Shown here: positions 36,346-45,430 of the stretch, in pieces
Layout: each line of letters starts with the position of its first letter
Position numbering within the stretch: the stretch's first letter is position 1
NCBI RefSeq assembly: GCF_014076415.1
Contig: NZ_CP043568.1
Coordinates: forward strand, 310,001 to 374,000
DNA from: Comamonas testosteroni
GTDB lineage: Bacteria > Pseudomonadota > Gammaproteobacteria > Burkholderiales > Burkholderiaceae_C
DNA: 64,000 nt
Reading direction: 5' to 3'
The notes under the pieces: generated by a model
What the model was told of the DNA's origin: nothing
Databases searched by the model: none
What the model saw: only the letters and a program-made list of their open reading frames with translations
Made by a program: the position numbers and the translations under genes

Positions 36346-36372
36346 GGTGATATCGCTGAACTGAAAAGAAAA

Positions 36373-36406
36373 GGGCCCGCCTACTGTACAGAGCAGAGGC
36401 GGGCCC
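36373..36406 (-). terminator. Terminator of the gene at 36451
   Basis: GGGCCCGCC and GGCGGGCCC enclose a 16-base loop and are followed on the minus strand by TTTTCTTTTC. A second GC hairpin without T-run lies at 36422-36445. Confidence 0.75.
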
Positions 36407-36450
36407 GAAACCATAGCGCAAGCTCCGGCCTTTGTGCCGGAGCCGGAAAA

Positions 36451-37488
36451 TCAGGGCTTTTGACCCGATTGCGCGCCGATGCCGCGCAGATGGCGTTCCA
36501 TGCGGAACATCACCAGCGCCATCATCACCATCACCAGGCAGGAAATCAGCAGCGTGGCAAACGCCGTGTCCATGCCCAGAAACTCCCACTTCTCCTCATC
36601 GGGGTTGTCGCCGCGCAGCTTGGCGGCCGTGCGGTCGAACGACAGCGTGTAGTTGGTCAGCAAGGTGTTGACGATCTGCGGGGCGGACTGCTGCTGCAGC
36701 TTCTTGGCCAGGCTTTCGTTGCCCAGCACCTTCTCCAGCGCCACGGGCAGCCCCTTGATGTAGGCTGCGTACGAGCCCTCGCCATGCTCCATCTCTGCGG
36801 CCTGGGCACGGTCGTTGATTTCGGAGGCCAGGTTCACCGGATCCATCAGCATGGCGTCTTCGCCCGCAGCCTCGGCGGCTGCCGCAATCGCCGCATCGGC
36901 TGCAGCATCTGCGGCGGCACGGGCCATGCGGTCCTCGCGGGTCAGCGCGATGCGGCGAGCCGTCCAGGCGGCATCCACTTCGGCAGCGGCCGCGTCGGCA
37001 GCCTCCTTGTCGCAGCAGGAGTTTTCACGTGCCTCGCGCATCTTGATCTGGCGGTTGACATCGTCGGCCGAGGGCAGGGCATCGCCCTTGAGCAGGGGGT
37101 GGATGGGATCCAGGCCCTGGCTGCTGCTTTCCGTTTCTACGCGTTTGCGCGCAGCCGTGTCCCGGTAGATGAAGCCACGCAGCAGGCCGTCGGCCTTGCG
37201 GAAGTCCGGACGCAGGGCAGGGTCGGCCAGACGCTTTTCCATGGGCACGGCGTTGCCGAGGACGCTCATGTCGCGGCCGGTCTCTTCTTCCATGTACTTG
37301 AGGTCGTAGGGCGCATCCTTCCAGTTCAGCGCCGTTGCGCCGGCAGTGGCGATATCGGGCTTCTTGGGCTTGTAGTGGTCCCAGATCCAGTGGCCCATGC
37401 CAAACAGCACAAAGATGGAAAAGGCGAGCAAGACAAGACGCAGAACTTGAATCAGCAAATCTTCTGCGCGGCGCAAGAGGGTCAGCAT
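36451..37488 (-). CDS. Unrecognised membrane-anchored Ala-rich protein
   Basis: I do not recognise this 345-residue protein. It has one hydrophobic helix near each end: about 14-35 (LVLLAFSIFVLFGMGHWIW) and about 308-330 (ATLLISCLVMVMMALVMF). A long hydrophilic centre lies between them. The centre has a Cys pair (NSCCDKEA) and a run of about 60 residues rich in Ala, Asp, Arg and Glu that should be helical. Two anchors with a large loop suggest a periplasmic domain. The start at 37488 follows AAGGATTTGCTGCCT; an ATG 45 bases upstream is also possible. It is a single gene with its own terminator. Confidence 0.78.
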   Translation of the reverse strand: MLTLLRRAEDLLIQVLRLVLLAFSIFVLFGMGHWIWDHYKPKKPDIATAGATALNWKDAPYDLKYMEEETGRDMSVLGNAVPMEKRLADPALRPDFRKADGLLRGFIYRDTAARKRVETESSSQGLDPIHPLLKGDALPSADDVNRQIKMREARENSCCDKEAADAAAAEVDAAWTARRIALTREDRMARAAADAAADAAIAAAAEAAGEDAMLMDPVNLASEINDRAQAAEMEHGEGSYAAYIKGLPVALEKVLGNESLAKKLQQQSAPQIVNTLLTNYTLSFDRTAAKLRGDNPDEEKWEFLGMDTAFATLLISCLVMVMMALVMFRMERHLRGIGAQSGQKP

Positions 37489-37764
37489 AGGCAGCAAATC
37501 CTTGTAAAAAGCTTGAGTGGTCTGTACTTTCAACTATGAAATTGGAAGCGCGTGAATGATCGCGATTGTAGGAAGCGAATCGGAAAGTCGTAATTTGTTA
37601 CAGCTGAGTCGACAAATGCACGCTTCTGTCCCGCCCGGCGCTTGTTGTGGGGCCAGGGGCGCCGGTGCTGCTCCTCCTCACGTCATGAAAGGGCGATGCA
37701 CCCAGATCCTGTAACGGAATTGCGAAACCGCTGTAATGGAGTTTTGATGGATCGAGGCTGGATC

Positions 37765-38994
37765 ATGGGTAAGACGTCGCTGGATAAATCGAAGATCAAG
37801 TTTTTGCTGCTCGAGGGCATACATCCCTCCGCGCTCAAGGTGCTGCATGACGCGGGCTACACCAATGTGGAGGCTCTGACCGGCGCGCTGGACGGCGAGG
37901 AGCTCAAGCGCAAGATTGCCGATGTGCACTTTGTCGGCATTCGCTCGCGCACCCAGCTCACGGCCGATGTGTTCGCGGCCGCGCAGAAGCTGGTAGCCGT
38001 GGGCTGCTTTTGCATCGGCACCAACCAGGTCGACCTCAACGCAGCGCGCGAGCGCGGTGTGGTGGTCTTCAACGCGCCTTACTCCAACACCCGTTCGGTG
38101 GCCGAGCTGGTGCTGGGCGAAGCCATTTTGCTGCTGCGCGGCATCCCCGAAAAGAATGCCGTCTCCCACCGCGGCGGCTGGAAGAAGAGCGCGGAGAATT
38201 CCTTCGAGATCCGCGGCAAGACGCTGGGCATCGTCGGCTATGGCTCCATCGGCACCCAGCTGTCGGTGCTGGCCGAAGGCCTGGGCATGAAGGTCATCTT
38301 CCACGACGTGGTGACCAAGCTGCCGCTGGGCAATGCCCAGCAGAGCAGCGGTCTCAACGAGCTGCTGGCCCAGTCCGATATCGTCACCCTGCATGTGCCC
38401 GAGCTGGCCTCCACCAACGGCATGATGGGGGCTGCCCAGATTGCCGCCATGAAGCCCGGCAGCATTCTGATCAATGCGTCGCGCGGCACCGTGGTCGATA
38501 TCGAGGCCCTGGCCGAGTCGCTCAAGAGCGGCAAGCTGCTGGGCGCCGCCATCGACGTCTTTCCCAAGGAGCCCAAGAGCAACAAGGACGAATTCCTGTC
38601 GCCGCTGCGCGGCATGGACAACGTCATCCTCACGCCCCACATCGGCGGCTCCACCATGGAAGCCCAGGCCAATATCGGTCTGGAAGTGGCGGAGAAACTG
38701 GTCAAGTACAGCGACAACGGCACGACCACCTCGGCCGTCAACTTCCCCGAAGTGGCACTGCCCGAGCACCCCGGCAACAACCGCATCCTGCATGTGCACG
38801 AGAACCGTCCCGGCATTCTCTCTGCCATCAACCAGGTGTTTGCCGACAACGGCATCAATATCGCGGGCCAGTACCTGCGCACCGATGAGAAAGTGGGCTA
38901 TGTGGTGATCGATATCGATGCCAAGTCCTCGGCGCTGGCGCTGGAGAAGCTCGCGCAGATCGCGGGCACCATCCGCTGCCGCGTGCTGTTCTGA
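37765..38994 (+). CDS. serA: D-3-phosphoglycerate dehydrogenase
   Basis: The 409-residue enzyme matches E. coli SerA (410) from its start (GKTSLDKSKIKFLLLEGIHP) to its end. The NAD motif is GYGSIGTQLSVLAEGLGM, the catalytic Arg is in NASRGTVVDIE, and the catalytic His in TPHIGGSTMEAQ. The C-terminal ACT domain (HVHENRPGILSAINQVF) binds serine for feedback inhibition. It catalyses the first step of serine synthesis. An ATG 18 bases upstream (37747) is in frame, but 37765 fits E. coli SerA. A strong terminator follows, so it is transcribed alone. Confidence 0.95.
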   Translation: MGKTSLDKSKIKFLLLEGIHPSALKVLHDAGYTNVEALTGALDGEELKRKIADVHFVGIRSRTQLTADVFAAAQKLVAVGCFCIGTNQVDLNAARERGVVVFNAPYSNTRSVAELVLGEAILLLRGIPEKNAVSHRGGWKKSAENSFEIRGKTLGIVGYGSIGTQLSVLAEGLGMKVIFHDVVTKLPLGNAQQSSGLNELLAQSDIVTLHVPELASTNGMMGAAQIAAMKPGSILINASRGTVVDIEALAESLKSGKLLGAAIDVFPKEPKSNKDEFLSPLRGMDNVILTPHIGGSTMEAQANIGLEVAEKLVKYSDNGTTTSAVNFPEVALPEHPGNNRILHVHENRPGILSAINQVFADNGINIAGQYLRTDEKVGYVVIDIDAKSSALALEKLAQIAGTIRCRVLF

Positions 38995-39013
38995 AGCCTT
39001 GGTAGCTGAACGG

Positions 39014-39039
39014 AAAAGGAGACCTCGGTCTCCTTTTTT
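39014..39039 (+). terminator. Rho-independent terminator of serA
   Basis: AAAGGAGACC and GGTCTCCTTT with a 2-base centre are followed by a total of six T, 20 bases after the serA stop. Confidence 0.9.
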
Positions 39040-39152
39040 CATGGGCCGGCCATTGGCGATGCCACGGGCTGGCCGGAAGGGCGCGCGACGGACATGGTGT
39101 TGCGCGCCGCTGATGCTAGGCTTGTGCCGTCACAGACCCTCCCGCTTGCACA

Positions 39153-41153
39153 ATGAATACACCAACCAAGAGAGAGTTCACCTTCCGTGGCGTGCTGCTT
39201 GGCGCGCTGATCACCCTGGCGTTCACCGCCGCCAACGTCTATCTGGGACTCAAGGTCGGGTTGACCTTTGCCTCGGCGATTCCCGCTGCCGTGATCTCCA
39301 TGGCGCTGCTCTATCGCTTCAAGGATTCCAACATCCTTGAAAACAATCTGGTGCAGACCCAGGCCTCCGCGGCCGGCACCTTGTCCTCGGTCATCTTTGT
39401 GCTGCCGGCACTGCTCATGCTGGGGCTGTGGACGGGTTTCCCGTTCTGGCAGACGGCATTGATCTGCGCGGCTGGCGGCACGCTGGGCGTGCTCTACACC
39501 GTGCCCCTGCGTCGCGTGCTGGTGGTGCAGTCCGAGCTGCCCTATCCCGAGGGCGTGGCCGCTGCCGAGGTGTTGCGCGTAGGCGATGAGCAGCGCCATG
39601 CCCATGACCCGGAGAGCCTGGGCAAACCGCGCAGTTCGGGCTTGCGCGAGCTGGGCTGGGGCACGGGGCTGGCCGCACTGTTCGGCTTTCTCAGCGGCGG
39701 TCTGCGCCTGCTCGGCGATGCCTTCAATTTCTGGATTCCCGCTGGCGGCGTGGCCTTTCGCGTGGCAGCGGGCTTCTCGCCGGCCCTGCTGGCCGCCGGC
39801 TATCTGATGGGCGCGGCCGCAGGCATTGCCGTGCTTGTGGGGCTGGCGCTGTGCTGGGGTGTGGTCGTTCCCTGGCTGACGGCCCAGGCTTCTCCTGCGG
39901 CCGGCCAGGCGCTCTCCGAGCTGTCCACCCAGCTCTGGGGCAGCAAGGCCCGCTTTCTGGGGGCGGGCGTCATCGGCATCTCTGCGCTGTGGACCGTGGC
40001 CACGCTGGCCAAGCCCATTGTCCAGGCGATTCGCAACCAGCCTGCGCGCAGCGTTGCCGAGGCGGCCGGTGGCGACGAAACCGACAAGGACATGCCGCGC
40101 AGCTGGATGCTGATGATAGGAGCCGCCGCCCTGGGCGTGCTGTTCCTGGTGGTCAATGACTTCATCTCGGGGCATATGCCCGATCTGGCCGCTGGCGCGC
40201 GCTACGGACTGGCGGCCCTGTGCGTGCTGTTCGCGGCCCTGTTCGGCTTTCTGGTAGCCGCCGCCTGTGGCTATATGGCCGGTCTGGTCGGCTCCTCGGC
40301 CAGCCCGATCTCTGGCATCGGCATCATCGCCACCTTGCTCATGGGAGTGAGCCTGCTGGCGCTGCATGCCCTGGTGCCGTCCTATGCCAGCGCCGTCGCG
40401 GGGCAGATGGGCATTGCACTGGTGCTGTTCATGGTCTCGGCCGTTCTGGCCATGGCCGCCATCTCCAACGACAACCTGCAGGATCTCAAGACCGGCTATC
40501 TGGTGGGGGCCACGCCCTGGCGTCAGCAGATCGTGCTCATCATCGGCTGCCTTGTGGGCGCGCTGGTCATTCCGCCCGTGCTGGATCTGCTCTATAACGC
40601 CTACGGCTTTGCAGGCAGCATGCCGCGTGCAGGCATGGACCCGAACCAGGCCCTGGCCGCGCCGCAGGCCACGCTGATGATGCAGATTGCCAGCGGCATC
40701 TTCAAGGGCTCGCTGGACTGGAGCATGCTGGGCCTTGGCGTGGCCGTGGGCATTGCCGTCATCCTGGTCGATCTGGCCCTGCGCAAGAGCGGCAAGGGCG
40801 CGCTGCCGCCGCTGGCCGTGGGCCTGGGCATCTATCTGCCTCCCACCATAGGCCTGACGCTGACCATAGGCGCGGTGCTGGGCTGGTGCATTGCCAGAGC
40901 CATCAAGGCCTATGCGCAGCGCGGCGGCAAGGACTGGACGGCGGCGGCCGAGGAGCGAGGCCTGCTGCTGGCCTCCGGGCTGATCGTGGGCGAGAGTCTG
41001 ATGGGCCTGCTGATTGCGGCATTGATTGGCTTCAGCGGCAAGGATGCGCCGCTGGCCCTGGTCGGCGAAGGCTTTGCGCCCGCCATGTGGCTGGGCCTGG
41101 CCTATTTTGTGGGCCTGTGTGTGTTCTTTTATCGCCGGGTGCTGTGCAAATGA
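39153..41153 (+). CDS. OPT family oligopeptide/metal-complex transporter
   Basis: The 666-residue inner-membrane protein has about 14-16 hydrophobic segments. It shows the bacterial OPT features: RGVLLGALITLAFTAANVYLG at the start, ELPYPEGVAAAEVLR (about 128-142), and SAVLAMAAISNDNLQDLKTG near residue 430. Bacterial OPT proteins import peptides or metal chelates by proton coupling; the substrate cannot be predicted. The stop codon overlaps the start of the next gene (ATGA), which means translational coupling. Confidence 0.9.
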   Translation: MNTPTKREFTFRGVLLGALITLAFTAANVYLGLKVGLTFASAIPAAVISMALLYRFKDSNILENNLVQTQASAAGTLSSVIFVLPALLMLGLWTGFPFWQTALICAAGGTLGVLYTVPLRRVLVVQSELPYPEGVAAAEVLRVGDEQRHAHDPESLGKPRSSGLRELGWGTGLAALFGFLSGGLRLLGDAFNFWIPAGGVAFRVAAGFSPALLAAGYLMGAAAGIAVLVGLALCWGVVVPWLTAQASPAAGQALSELSTQLWGSKARFLGAGVIGISALWTVATLAKPIVQAIRNQPARSVAEAAGGDETDKDMPRSWMLMIGAAALGVLFLVVNDFISGHMPDLAAGARYGLAALCVLFAALFGFLVAAACGYMAGLVGSSASPISGIGIIATLLMGVSLLALHALVPSYASAVAGQMGIALVLFMVSAVLAMAAISNDNLQDLKTGYLVGATPWRQQIVLIIGCLVGALVIPPVLDLLYNAYGFAGSMPRAGMDPNQALAAPQATLMMQIASGIFKGSLDWSMLGLGVAVGIAVILVDLALRKSGKGALPPLAVGLGIYLPPTIGLTLTIGAVLGWCIARAIKAYAQRGGKDWTAAAEERGLLLASGLIVGESLMGLLIAALIGFSGKDAPLALVGEGFAPAMWLGLAYFVGLCVFFYRRVLCK

Positions 41154-41956
41154 AGACAGGAAAATTCGACGGGGAACAGGCCGAATACCGCCGGGGCAAC
41201 TTCGGCTTCGCACATGAATGGCTGCAAGAGTTCAAGGCACTGGACGAGGTGCTGGAGCGGCTGGACGTGCTGCGTGCCGCCGATCCTGCACATCGCTACC
41301 TCTGCACGCTGGACGATGTGAGCCAGTGCAGCTACACCAGCGGCCATGCGAGCCAGGATGAGCGCCTGTATCTGGACGACCCCGAGGACATGGATTGGGA
41401 CGACCCCGCGCAGGAGCAGGCCCTGACGCTGGCATCGCTGCAGCACCGCGTGGCGCAGCTGCAGCGGCCTGAACTCGTGCAGGACTGGGCACAGGTCTGC
41501 GGCACGCTGCTACTGGCTGCTCAGGACGTGGATGCCCTGCTGCAGGCCAACCGCAGTCCCGAGGCCCTGCTTGATGACGTGGTCTATGTCCAGCGTCTGC
41601 CCGTGCCCTGCGACGAGCTGATGATTGCGGGCCAGCCCAACGGCTATTTCAGCGCGGACTGGGACAGCTTCCAGAACCACGCCGTCATCTGCCACCTTGC
41701 GGCGCAGTACGGCTATCGCTTCTTCGGCATGGGCGCCGCATGGATGGGTTTTGTGCGCTGCAGCCTGCCCGATGCAGCGCTGGTCGAGCGGCTGATAGAG
41801 GACTTGCGCATGCTCTACGGCCAGGGGCAGGGCGAGGTACGGGAGCATGCGGGCTGGGTACAGCTGGCGTCCGTGCTGCTATCGCGGCGTACGCTGATGC
41901 TCGGTTATGCCGAGAGCCTGGCCGAAGGCCTGGGCCTGGACCTGCCTGCGGGATAA
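41150..41956 (+). CDS. Unrecognised soluble protein coupled to the OPT transporter gene
   Basis: The 268-residue acidic protein has no signal peptide and no membrane segment. Its ATG overlaps the TGA of the transporter gene, so the two are made together. Features include an acidic patch (LYLDDPEDMDWDDPAQEQ) and the stretch GQPNGYFSADWDSFQNHAV followed by YGYRFFGMGAAWMGFVR, which resembles DUF4253-type proteins only loosely. A role in handling or sensing what the transporter imports is an inference from position alone. Confidence 0.8.
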   Translation: MKTGKFDGEQAEYRRGNFGFAHEWLQEFKALDEVLERLDVLRAADPAHRYLCTLDDVSQCSYTSGHASQDERLYLDDPEDMDWDDPAQEQALTLASLQHRVAQLQRPELVQDWAQVCGTLLLAAQDVDALLQANRSPEALLDDVVYVQRLPVPCDELMIAGQPNGYFSADWDSFQNHAVICHLAAQYGYRFFGMGAAWMGFVRCSLPDAALVERLIEDLRMLYGQGQGEVREHAGWVQLASVLLSRRTLMLGYAESLAEGLGLDLPAG

Positions 41957-42006
41957 AGGCGCATCGCCACGCTGGCAGCGCTTGCAGCATCTGTGCCGGA
42001 GGTCTT

Positions 42007-42819
42007 TCAGGCCTTTTTTTGCTGGCCGTCCACAAACTGCTCTATGGCGCTCCAGAAACCGTTGGCGCGGAAGATGGTCGAATGATTCGCCTGGGCGAAT
42101 GCCTGCACCTGCACCGCCTTGTCCCTGAGACTGTGCAGCAGGGCGTCGGTGCGCTCGGGCAGCACCACCTGATCGCGTCCGGCGCGCAGCACCAGAATCG
42201 GCCCATGGTAGTTGCGCAGATGCGCGGCAGAGTCGAACGGGTCGCGCAGCAGCAGTTCCACAGGCAGCCAGCCATACATGCCGCGCACCGTGTTCAGAAT
42301 GCTGTCGAAGGGCGTGACCAGCACCAGCTGGTCCGGCTGGCGCAGGTCGGCCACGGCAGCCGCCACGCCCGTGCCCAGGCTGCGGCCGACCACGGTGATG
42401 GGCAACTGTGGGTGCAGGCGCCTGACCTCATCGAACAAGGCGGCGGCATCGAGCTCCATCAGCTCCTGCGTGGGCTCGCCCTCGCTGGCGCCATAGCCGC
42501 GGTAGGCCAGCATATAGATATCGCTGTGCGGCAGGCTGCGCGACAGCTGCTGGCGCCGGTGGGCAATGTTCTCGGCATTCCCGCCAAAGTAGATCACCGC
42601 ATTGCGCGCCTTGCCGTCGGCCGGGTGCAGCTGCCAGCCCCGCAGCAGCACATCGGCGCGCTGCAGCGAGAAATCGGTGCTCTCGGCCGCCACCTGCGTG
42701 CTGCCGCCCGGAAAAATCATCTGGCGCTGCTGCGCAAACATATAGCTGCAGATACAGATATAGACCGCCAGGCACAGGGCCAGCAGCCAGAGCAGGGGCT
42801 TGAGCAGCTTTGAGAACAT
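42007..42819 (-). CDS. Alpha/beta-hydrolase, membrane-anchored (ABHD13/BEM46-like)
   Basis: The 270-residue protein has an N-terminal membrane anchor (about 8-30). The hydrolase domain carries the oxyanion-loop region VIYFGGNAENIAHRR, the nucleophile elbow VGRSLGTGVAA (Ser in GRSLG), the acid in LRAGRDQVVLPE and a late His in FAQANHSTIF. The catalytic triad is therefore complete. Such enzymes are serine esterases or thioesterases of unknown substrate facing the periplasm or the membrane. The ATG at 42819 is preferred over a TTG 9 bases upstream. A large repeat region without genes lies upstream. Confidence 0.85.
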   Translation of the reverse strand: MFSKLLKPLLWLLALCLAVYICICSYMFAQQRQMIFPGGSTQVAAESTDFSLQRADVLLRGWQLHPADGKARNAVIYFGGNAENIAHRRQQLSRSLPHSDIYMLAYRGYGASEGEPTQELMELDAAALFDEVRRLHPQLPITVVGRSLGTGVAAAVADLRQPDQLVLVTPFDSILNTVRGMYGWLPVELLLRDPFDSAAHLRNYHGPILVLRAGRDQVVLPERTDALLHSLRDKAVQVQAFAQANHSTIFRANGFWSAIEQFVDGQQKKA

Positions 42820-43034
42820 GGAGCGCAAAAGTATGGGGTTTGCACCGGATTGTGCGCAGATTTGTGTGGGTTTGGTGTGCGCTTTACCTCGGCTTTATGT
42901 AAGCGGTGGTTTGAGGAATTGATAGCGGGTGGTGCAAGTGATGTCTACGTTTGGGGCTTGTTTGGCTCGTGGTGATGCTTTAGCTGTTTGCCTGCTGTGG
43001 CGAGGCTGATTGCATGCCTGCTTTGCTTGCAGAG

Positions 43035-43320
43035 GGCGGGTCTCGGCCCGCCTGCCGACCGACTTTCTGCTGCCAGAAAGTCGGCAAAGAGCCAGCCCCT
43101 GCTGCCCCCGTCCCTCCGGCTTCGCCTGCGGGCAACCTGCGCCGTCAAGCTCTTGGGGCTGTGCGGCAAAACTCACTCCGCGTCTTCGACGCTCCGTTCA
43201 AACAGGTTGCCGCAGATTGGATGACGATGCAGTTGCACTCTGCGGTGCAACTGCCCGCCCCAAGAACTTGCCGTCGCAGGCGTGGACACAAGGGGCAATA
43301 CCGCATACGGGATAGCTTCT
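43035..43320 (+). repeat. Family C structured element, left arm
   Basis: This arm begins GGGCGGGTCTCGGCCCG, then a hairpin GACTTTCT-GCTGCC-AGAAAGTC (43061-43082), then CAAAGAGCC. About 150 bases later there is a hairpin AGTTGCAC-TCTGCG-GTGCAACT (43231-43252), then CGTCGCAGGCGTGGACAC. The same order of pieces, read on the other strand, is found in the right arm. Open frames here (for example 43014-43583) have no protein-like features. The bases 42820-43034 upstream show only low-complexity TG-rich sequence and a short GATAGC fragment. Confidence 0.75.
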
Positions 43321-43323
43321 TTG

Positions 43324-43370
43324 TGTTTTTGATAGCTGTTACCGCAATAGGAGTATGCGTTAGCGGAAAA
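43324..43370 (+). repeat. Family B GATAGCT repeat between the two family C arms
   Basis: TTTTTGATAGCTGTTACCGC, then AATAGGAGTATGCGTTAGCGG. TTACCGC and GCGTTAGCGG are roughly complementary, so a weak hairpin is possible at the centre of the inverted pair. Confidence 0.55.
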
Positions 43371-43686
43371 TTTCGTCACAACTCACGAAGGCTGTCCGTG
43401 CCCGTATCAACCCGTGTGTCAGCGCCTGCGGCACACGGTTCAGGCTGCGGGCAACGCTGCCGCAGGACAGCGTTGCATCGTGCTCTGACTTGCCGCCGTT
43501 TGTTTGAGTGGAGCGGCAAAGCCGCGCAGCGAGTTGGGCGGCACCGCAGACTGGATTGCGTGACGCAGGTTTGCCCGGAGTGAAGTGAAACGTAGCGTAG
43601 GGACGCGGACAGTCGGGTCTGTGTTCTTTGCTTACTTTCTTGCACAAGCAAGAAAGTGAGTCGCCGGCCGGGGCGAGACCCGGCCT
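43360..43686 (-). repeat. Family C structured element, right arm (inverted)
   Basis: Read on the minus strand it begins GGCCGGGTCTCGCCCCGG. Next is a hairpin ACTTTCTTGC-TTGT-GCAAGAAAGT (43633-43656), then CAAAGAACACAG. A hairpin GCAACGCTG-TCCTGCGG-CAGCGTTGC (43451-43476) and GTGCCGCAGGCGCTGACAC follow. The second hairpin has a different stem from the left arm but a very similar loop, a sign of conserved pairing. It ends about 70 bases from the gatB terminator. Confidence 0.75.
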
Positions 43687-43759
43687 CTGTCGCTGGCAAC
43701 CAAGCGATGCTGTGTTGATAGAAGCTTACTTCGTCACAGTTCTTGCTGGCAACAAGCAA

Positions 43760-43790
43760 AAGGCCGCAGGCATGTGCTGCCTGCGGCCTT
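43760..43790 (-). terminator. Rho-independent terminator of gatCAB
   Basis: A perfect 13-bp stem AAGGCCGCAGGCA / TGCCTGCGGCCTT with a 5-base loop is followed on the minus strand by TTTTGCTTGTT. It lies 33 bases after the gatB stop. Confidence 0.9.
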
Positions 43791-43822
43791 GAACGGTGGG
43801 GTTGGCGCCTGGAGTTGGCGGC

Positions 43823-45280
43823 TTAGGCCAGCTTGGCCTTGAGCAGCTCGTTGACCTGGCCGGGGTTGGCCTTGCCCTTGGAAGCCTTCATGACCTGGCC
43901 GACCAGGGCGTTGAAGGCCTTGTCCTTGCCGGCGCGGTATTGCTCGACGTTGGCGGGGTTGGCAGCAATCACCTCGTTGATGATGGCTTCCAGTGCGCCG
44001 GTGTCGTTGGACTGCTTGAGGTCCTTGGCGTCGATCACGGCGTCCACATCGGAGCCTTCGCCGGTCCACAGGGCTTCAAACACCTGCTTGGCCGAGTTGT
44101 TGCTGATGACATTGCCGTGGATGCGGGCGATCAGGGTACCCAGCTGCTCGGCGCTGACCTTGACCTGGTCCATGCCGATCTCTTCCATGTTCAGGCGGCG
44201 CGAGATCTCGCCCATGACCCAGTTGGACGCCAGCTTGGGCTGGCCGCAGGCCTTGGCGGCGGCTTCAAAGTAGGCGGCCATGGCCTGGCTTTGCGTCAGC
44301 GTGGTGGCGTCGTACTCGGGCAGGCCGTATTGCTCGACAAAGCGCGCGGCCATGGCGCGGGGCAGCTCGGGCATCTCGGCCTTGACCTGCTCCACCCATT
44401 CGGGCGCCACGACCAGCGGAGGCAGGTCGGGGTCGGGAAAGTAGCGGTAGTCGGCCGCGTCTTCCTTGGTGCGCATGGCGCGGGTCTCGCCCGTGTCGGG
44501 GTTGAACAGCACGGTGGCCTGCTGGATCTTGTGGCCGTCCTCGATCTGCTCGATCTGCCAGAGGATTTCGTAATCGATGGCGATCTGCATGTTCCTGAAC
44601 GAGTTCAGGTTCTTGATCTCGCGGCGTGTGCCCAGCGGCTGGCCGGGCTTGCGCACGGACACGTTGGCGTCGCAGCGGAAGCTGCCTTCCTGCATATTGC
44701 CGTCGCAGATGCCGATCCAGGTGACGATCTTGTGCAGCTCCTTGGCATAGGCCACGGCTTCGGCGGTGGAGCGGATATCGGGCTCGGTCACGATTTCCAG
44801 CAGCGGCGTGCCGGCGCGGTTCAGGTCGATGCCGGACTGGCCGATGAACTCGTCGTGCACGGACTTGCCGGCGTCTTCCTCCAGGTGGGCACGCACCAGG
44901 CGCACGGTCTTGAGGACGTTGTTCTTGCCTTCTTCCAGATAGAAGCTGACTTCACCGCCTTGCACCACGGGGATCTCGAACTGGGAGATCTGGTAGCCCT
45001 TGGGCAGATCGGGGTAGAAGTAGTTCTTGCGCGCGAAGATGGAACGCGGCGCAATCGTCGAGCCCAGCGACAGGCCGAGCTTGATTGCGCATTCCACGGC
45101 CTTTTTGTTCATCACTGGCAGCGTGCCGGGCAGGGCTAGGTCCACGGCGCTGGCCTGGGTATTGGGCTCGGCGCCGAAGGCGGTGCTGGCACGGCTGAAG
45201 ATCTTGCTGTTGGTCGCCAGCTGGGTGTGGGTTTCGAAGCCGATGACGACTTCGTAGCCATTGATTAGTTTCACAGTCAT
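43823..45280 (-). CDS. gatB: Aspartyl/glutamyl-tRNA amidotransferase subunit B
   Basis: The 485-residue protein is the tRNA-binding/kinase subunit of GatCAB. Family landmarks are [20 protein letters not shown], the GALPVMN-like [36 protein letters not shown], and [13 protein letters not shown]. The C-terminal YqeY-like domain ends [10 protein letters not shown]. GatCAB converts Glu-tRNA(Gln) and Asp-tRNA(Asn) to the amide forms. It is the last gene of gatC-gatA-gatB, 150 bp after gatA with a family A repeat in the gap. Confidence 0.96.
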   Translation of the reverse strand: MTVKLINGYEVVIGFETHTQLATNSKIFSRASTAFGAEPNTQASAVDLALPGTLPVMNKKAVECAIKLGLSLGSTIAPRSIFARKNYFYPDLPKGYQISQFEIPVVQGGEVSFYLEEGKNNVLKTVRLVRAHLEEDAGKSVHDEFIGQSGIDLNRAGTPLLEIVTEPDIRSTAEAVAYAKELHKIVTWIGICDGNMQEGSFRCDANVSVRKPGQPLGTRREIKNLNSFRNMQIAIDYEILWQIEQIEDGHKIQQATVLFNPDTGETRAMRTKEDAADYRYFPDPDLPPLVVAPEWVEQVKAEMPELPRAMAARFVEQYGLPEYDATTLTQSQAMAAYFEAAAKACGQPKLASNWVMGEISRRLNMEEIGMDQVKVSAEQLGTLIARIHGNVISNNSAKQVFEALWTGEGSDVDAVIDAKDLKQSNDTGALEAIINEVIAANPANVEQYRAGKDKAFNALVGQVMKASKGKANPGQVNELLKAKLA

Positions 45281-45327
45281 GTTCTTGCTTCAAAAAGTGG
45301 GCTGTATCCATGGCGCCGCGCATGAAA

Positions 45328-45422
45328 CCGGCGCGGCCCGATCCAGGGACAGCGAGCAAGGGCCGCCCCGCAGCGAGGCTGTCGTCCCCCTTGAGGGGGA
45401 AGGCGCGAAGCGACTCAGGGGG
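45328..45422 (-). repeat. Family A post-stop structured repeat, copy 5 (gatA-gatB gap)
   Basis: On the minus strand it starts 8 bases after the gatA stop: CCCCCTGAGTCGCTTCGCG, then TTCCCCCTCAAGGGGGACGAC, then GCTGCGGGGCGGCCC, and it ends GGGCCGCGCCGG. GCGGCCC and GGGCCGC pair exactly. Confidence 0.85.
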
Positions 45423-45430
45423 TGTTTCAT

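Noticed and set aside
43035..43686. Insertion sequence
   Set aside because: Inverted arms are present, but there is no transposase frame between them and no clear target-site duplication.
43014..43759. Small open frames on both strands in the gene-free region
   Set aside because: They coincide with the two family C repeat arms. The translations are Arg/Cys/Ser-rich without a fold, and similarity is at the DNA level between strands.
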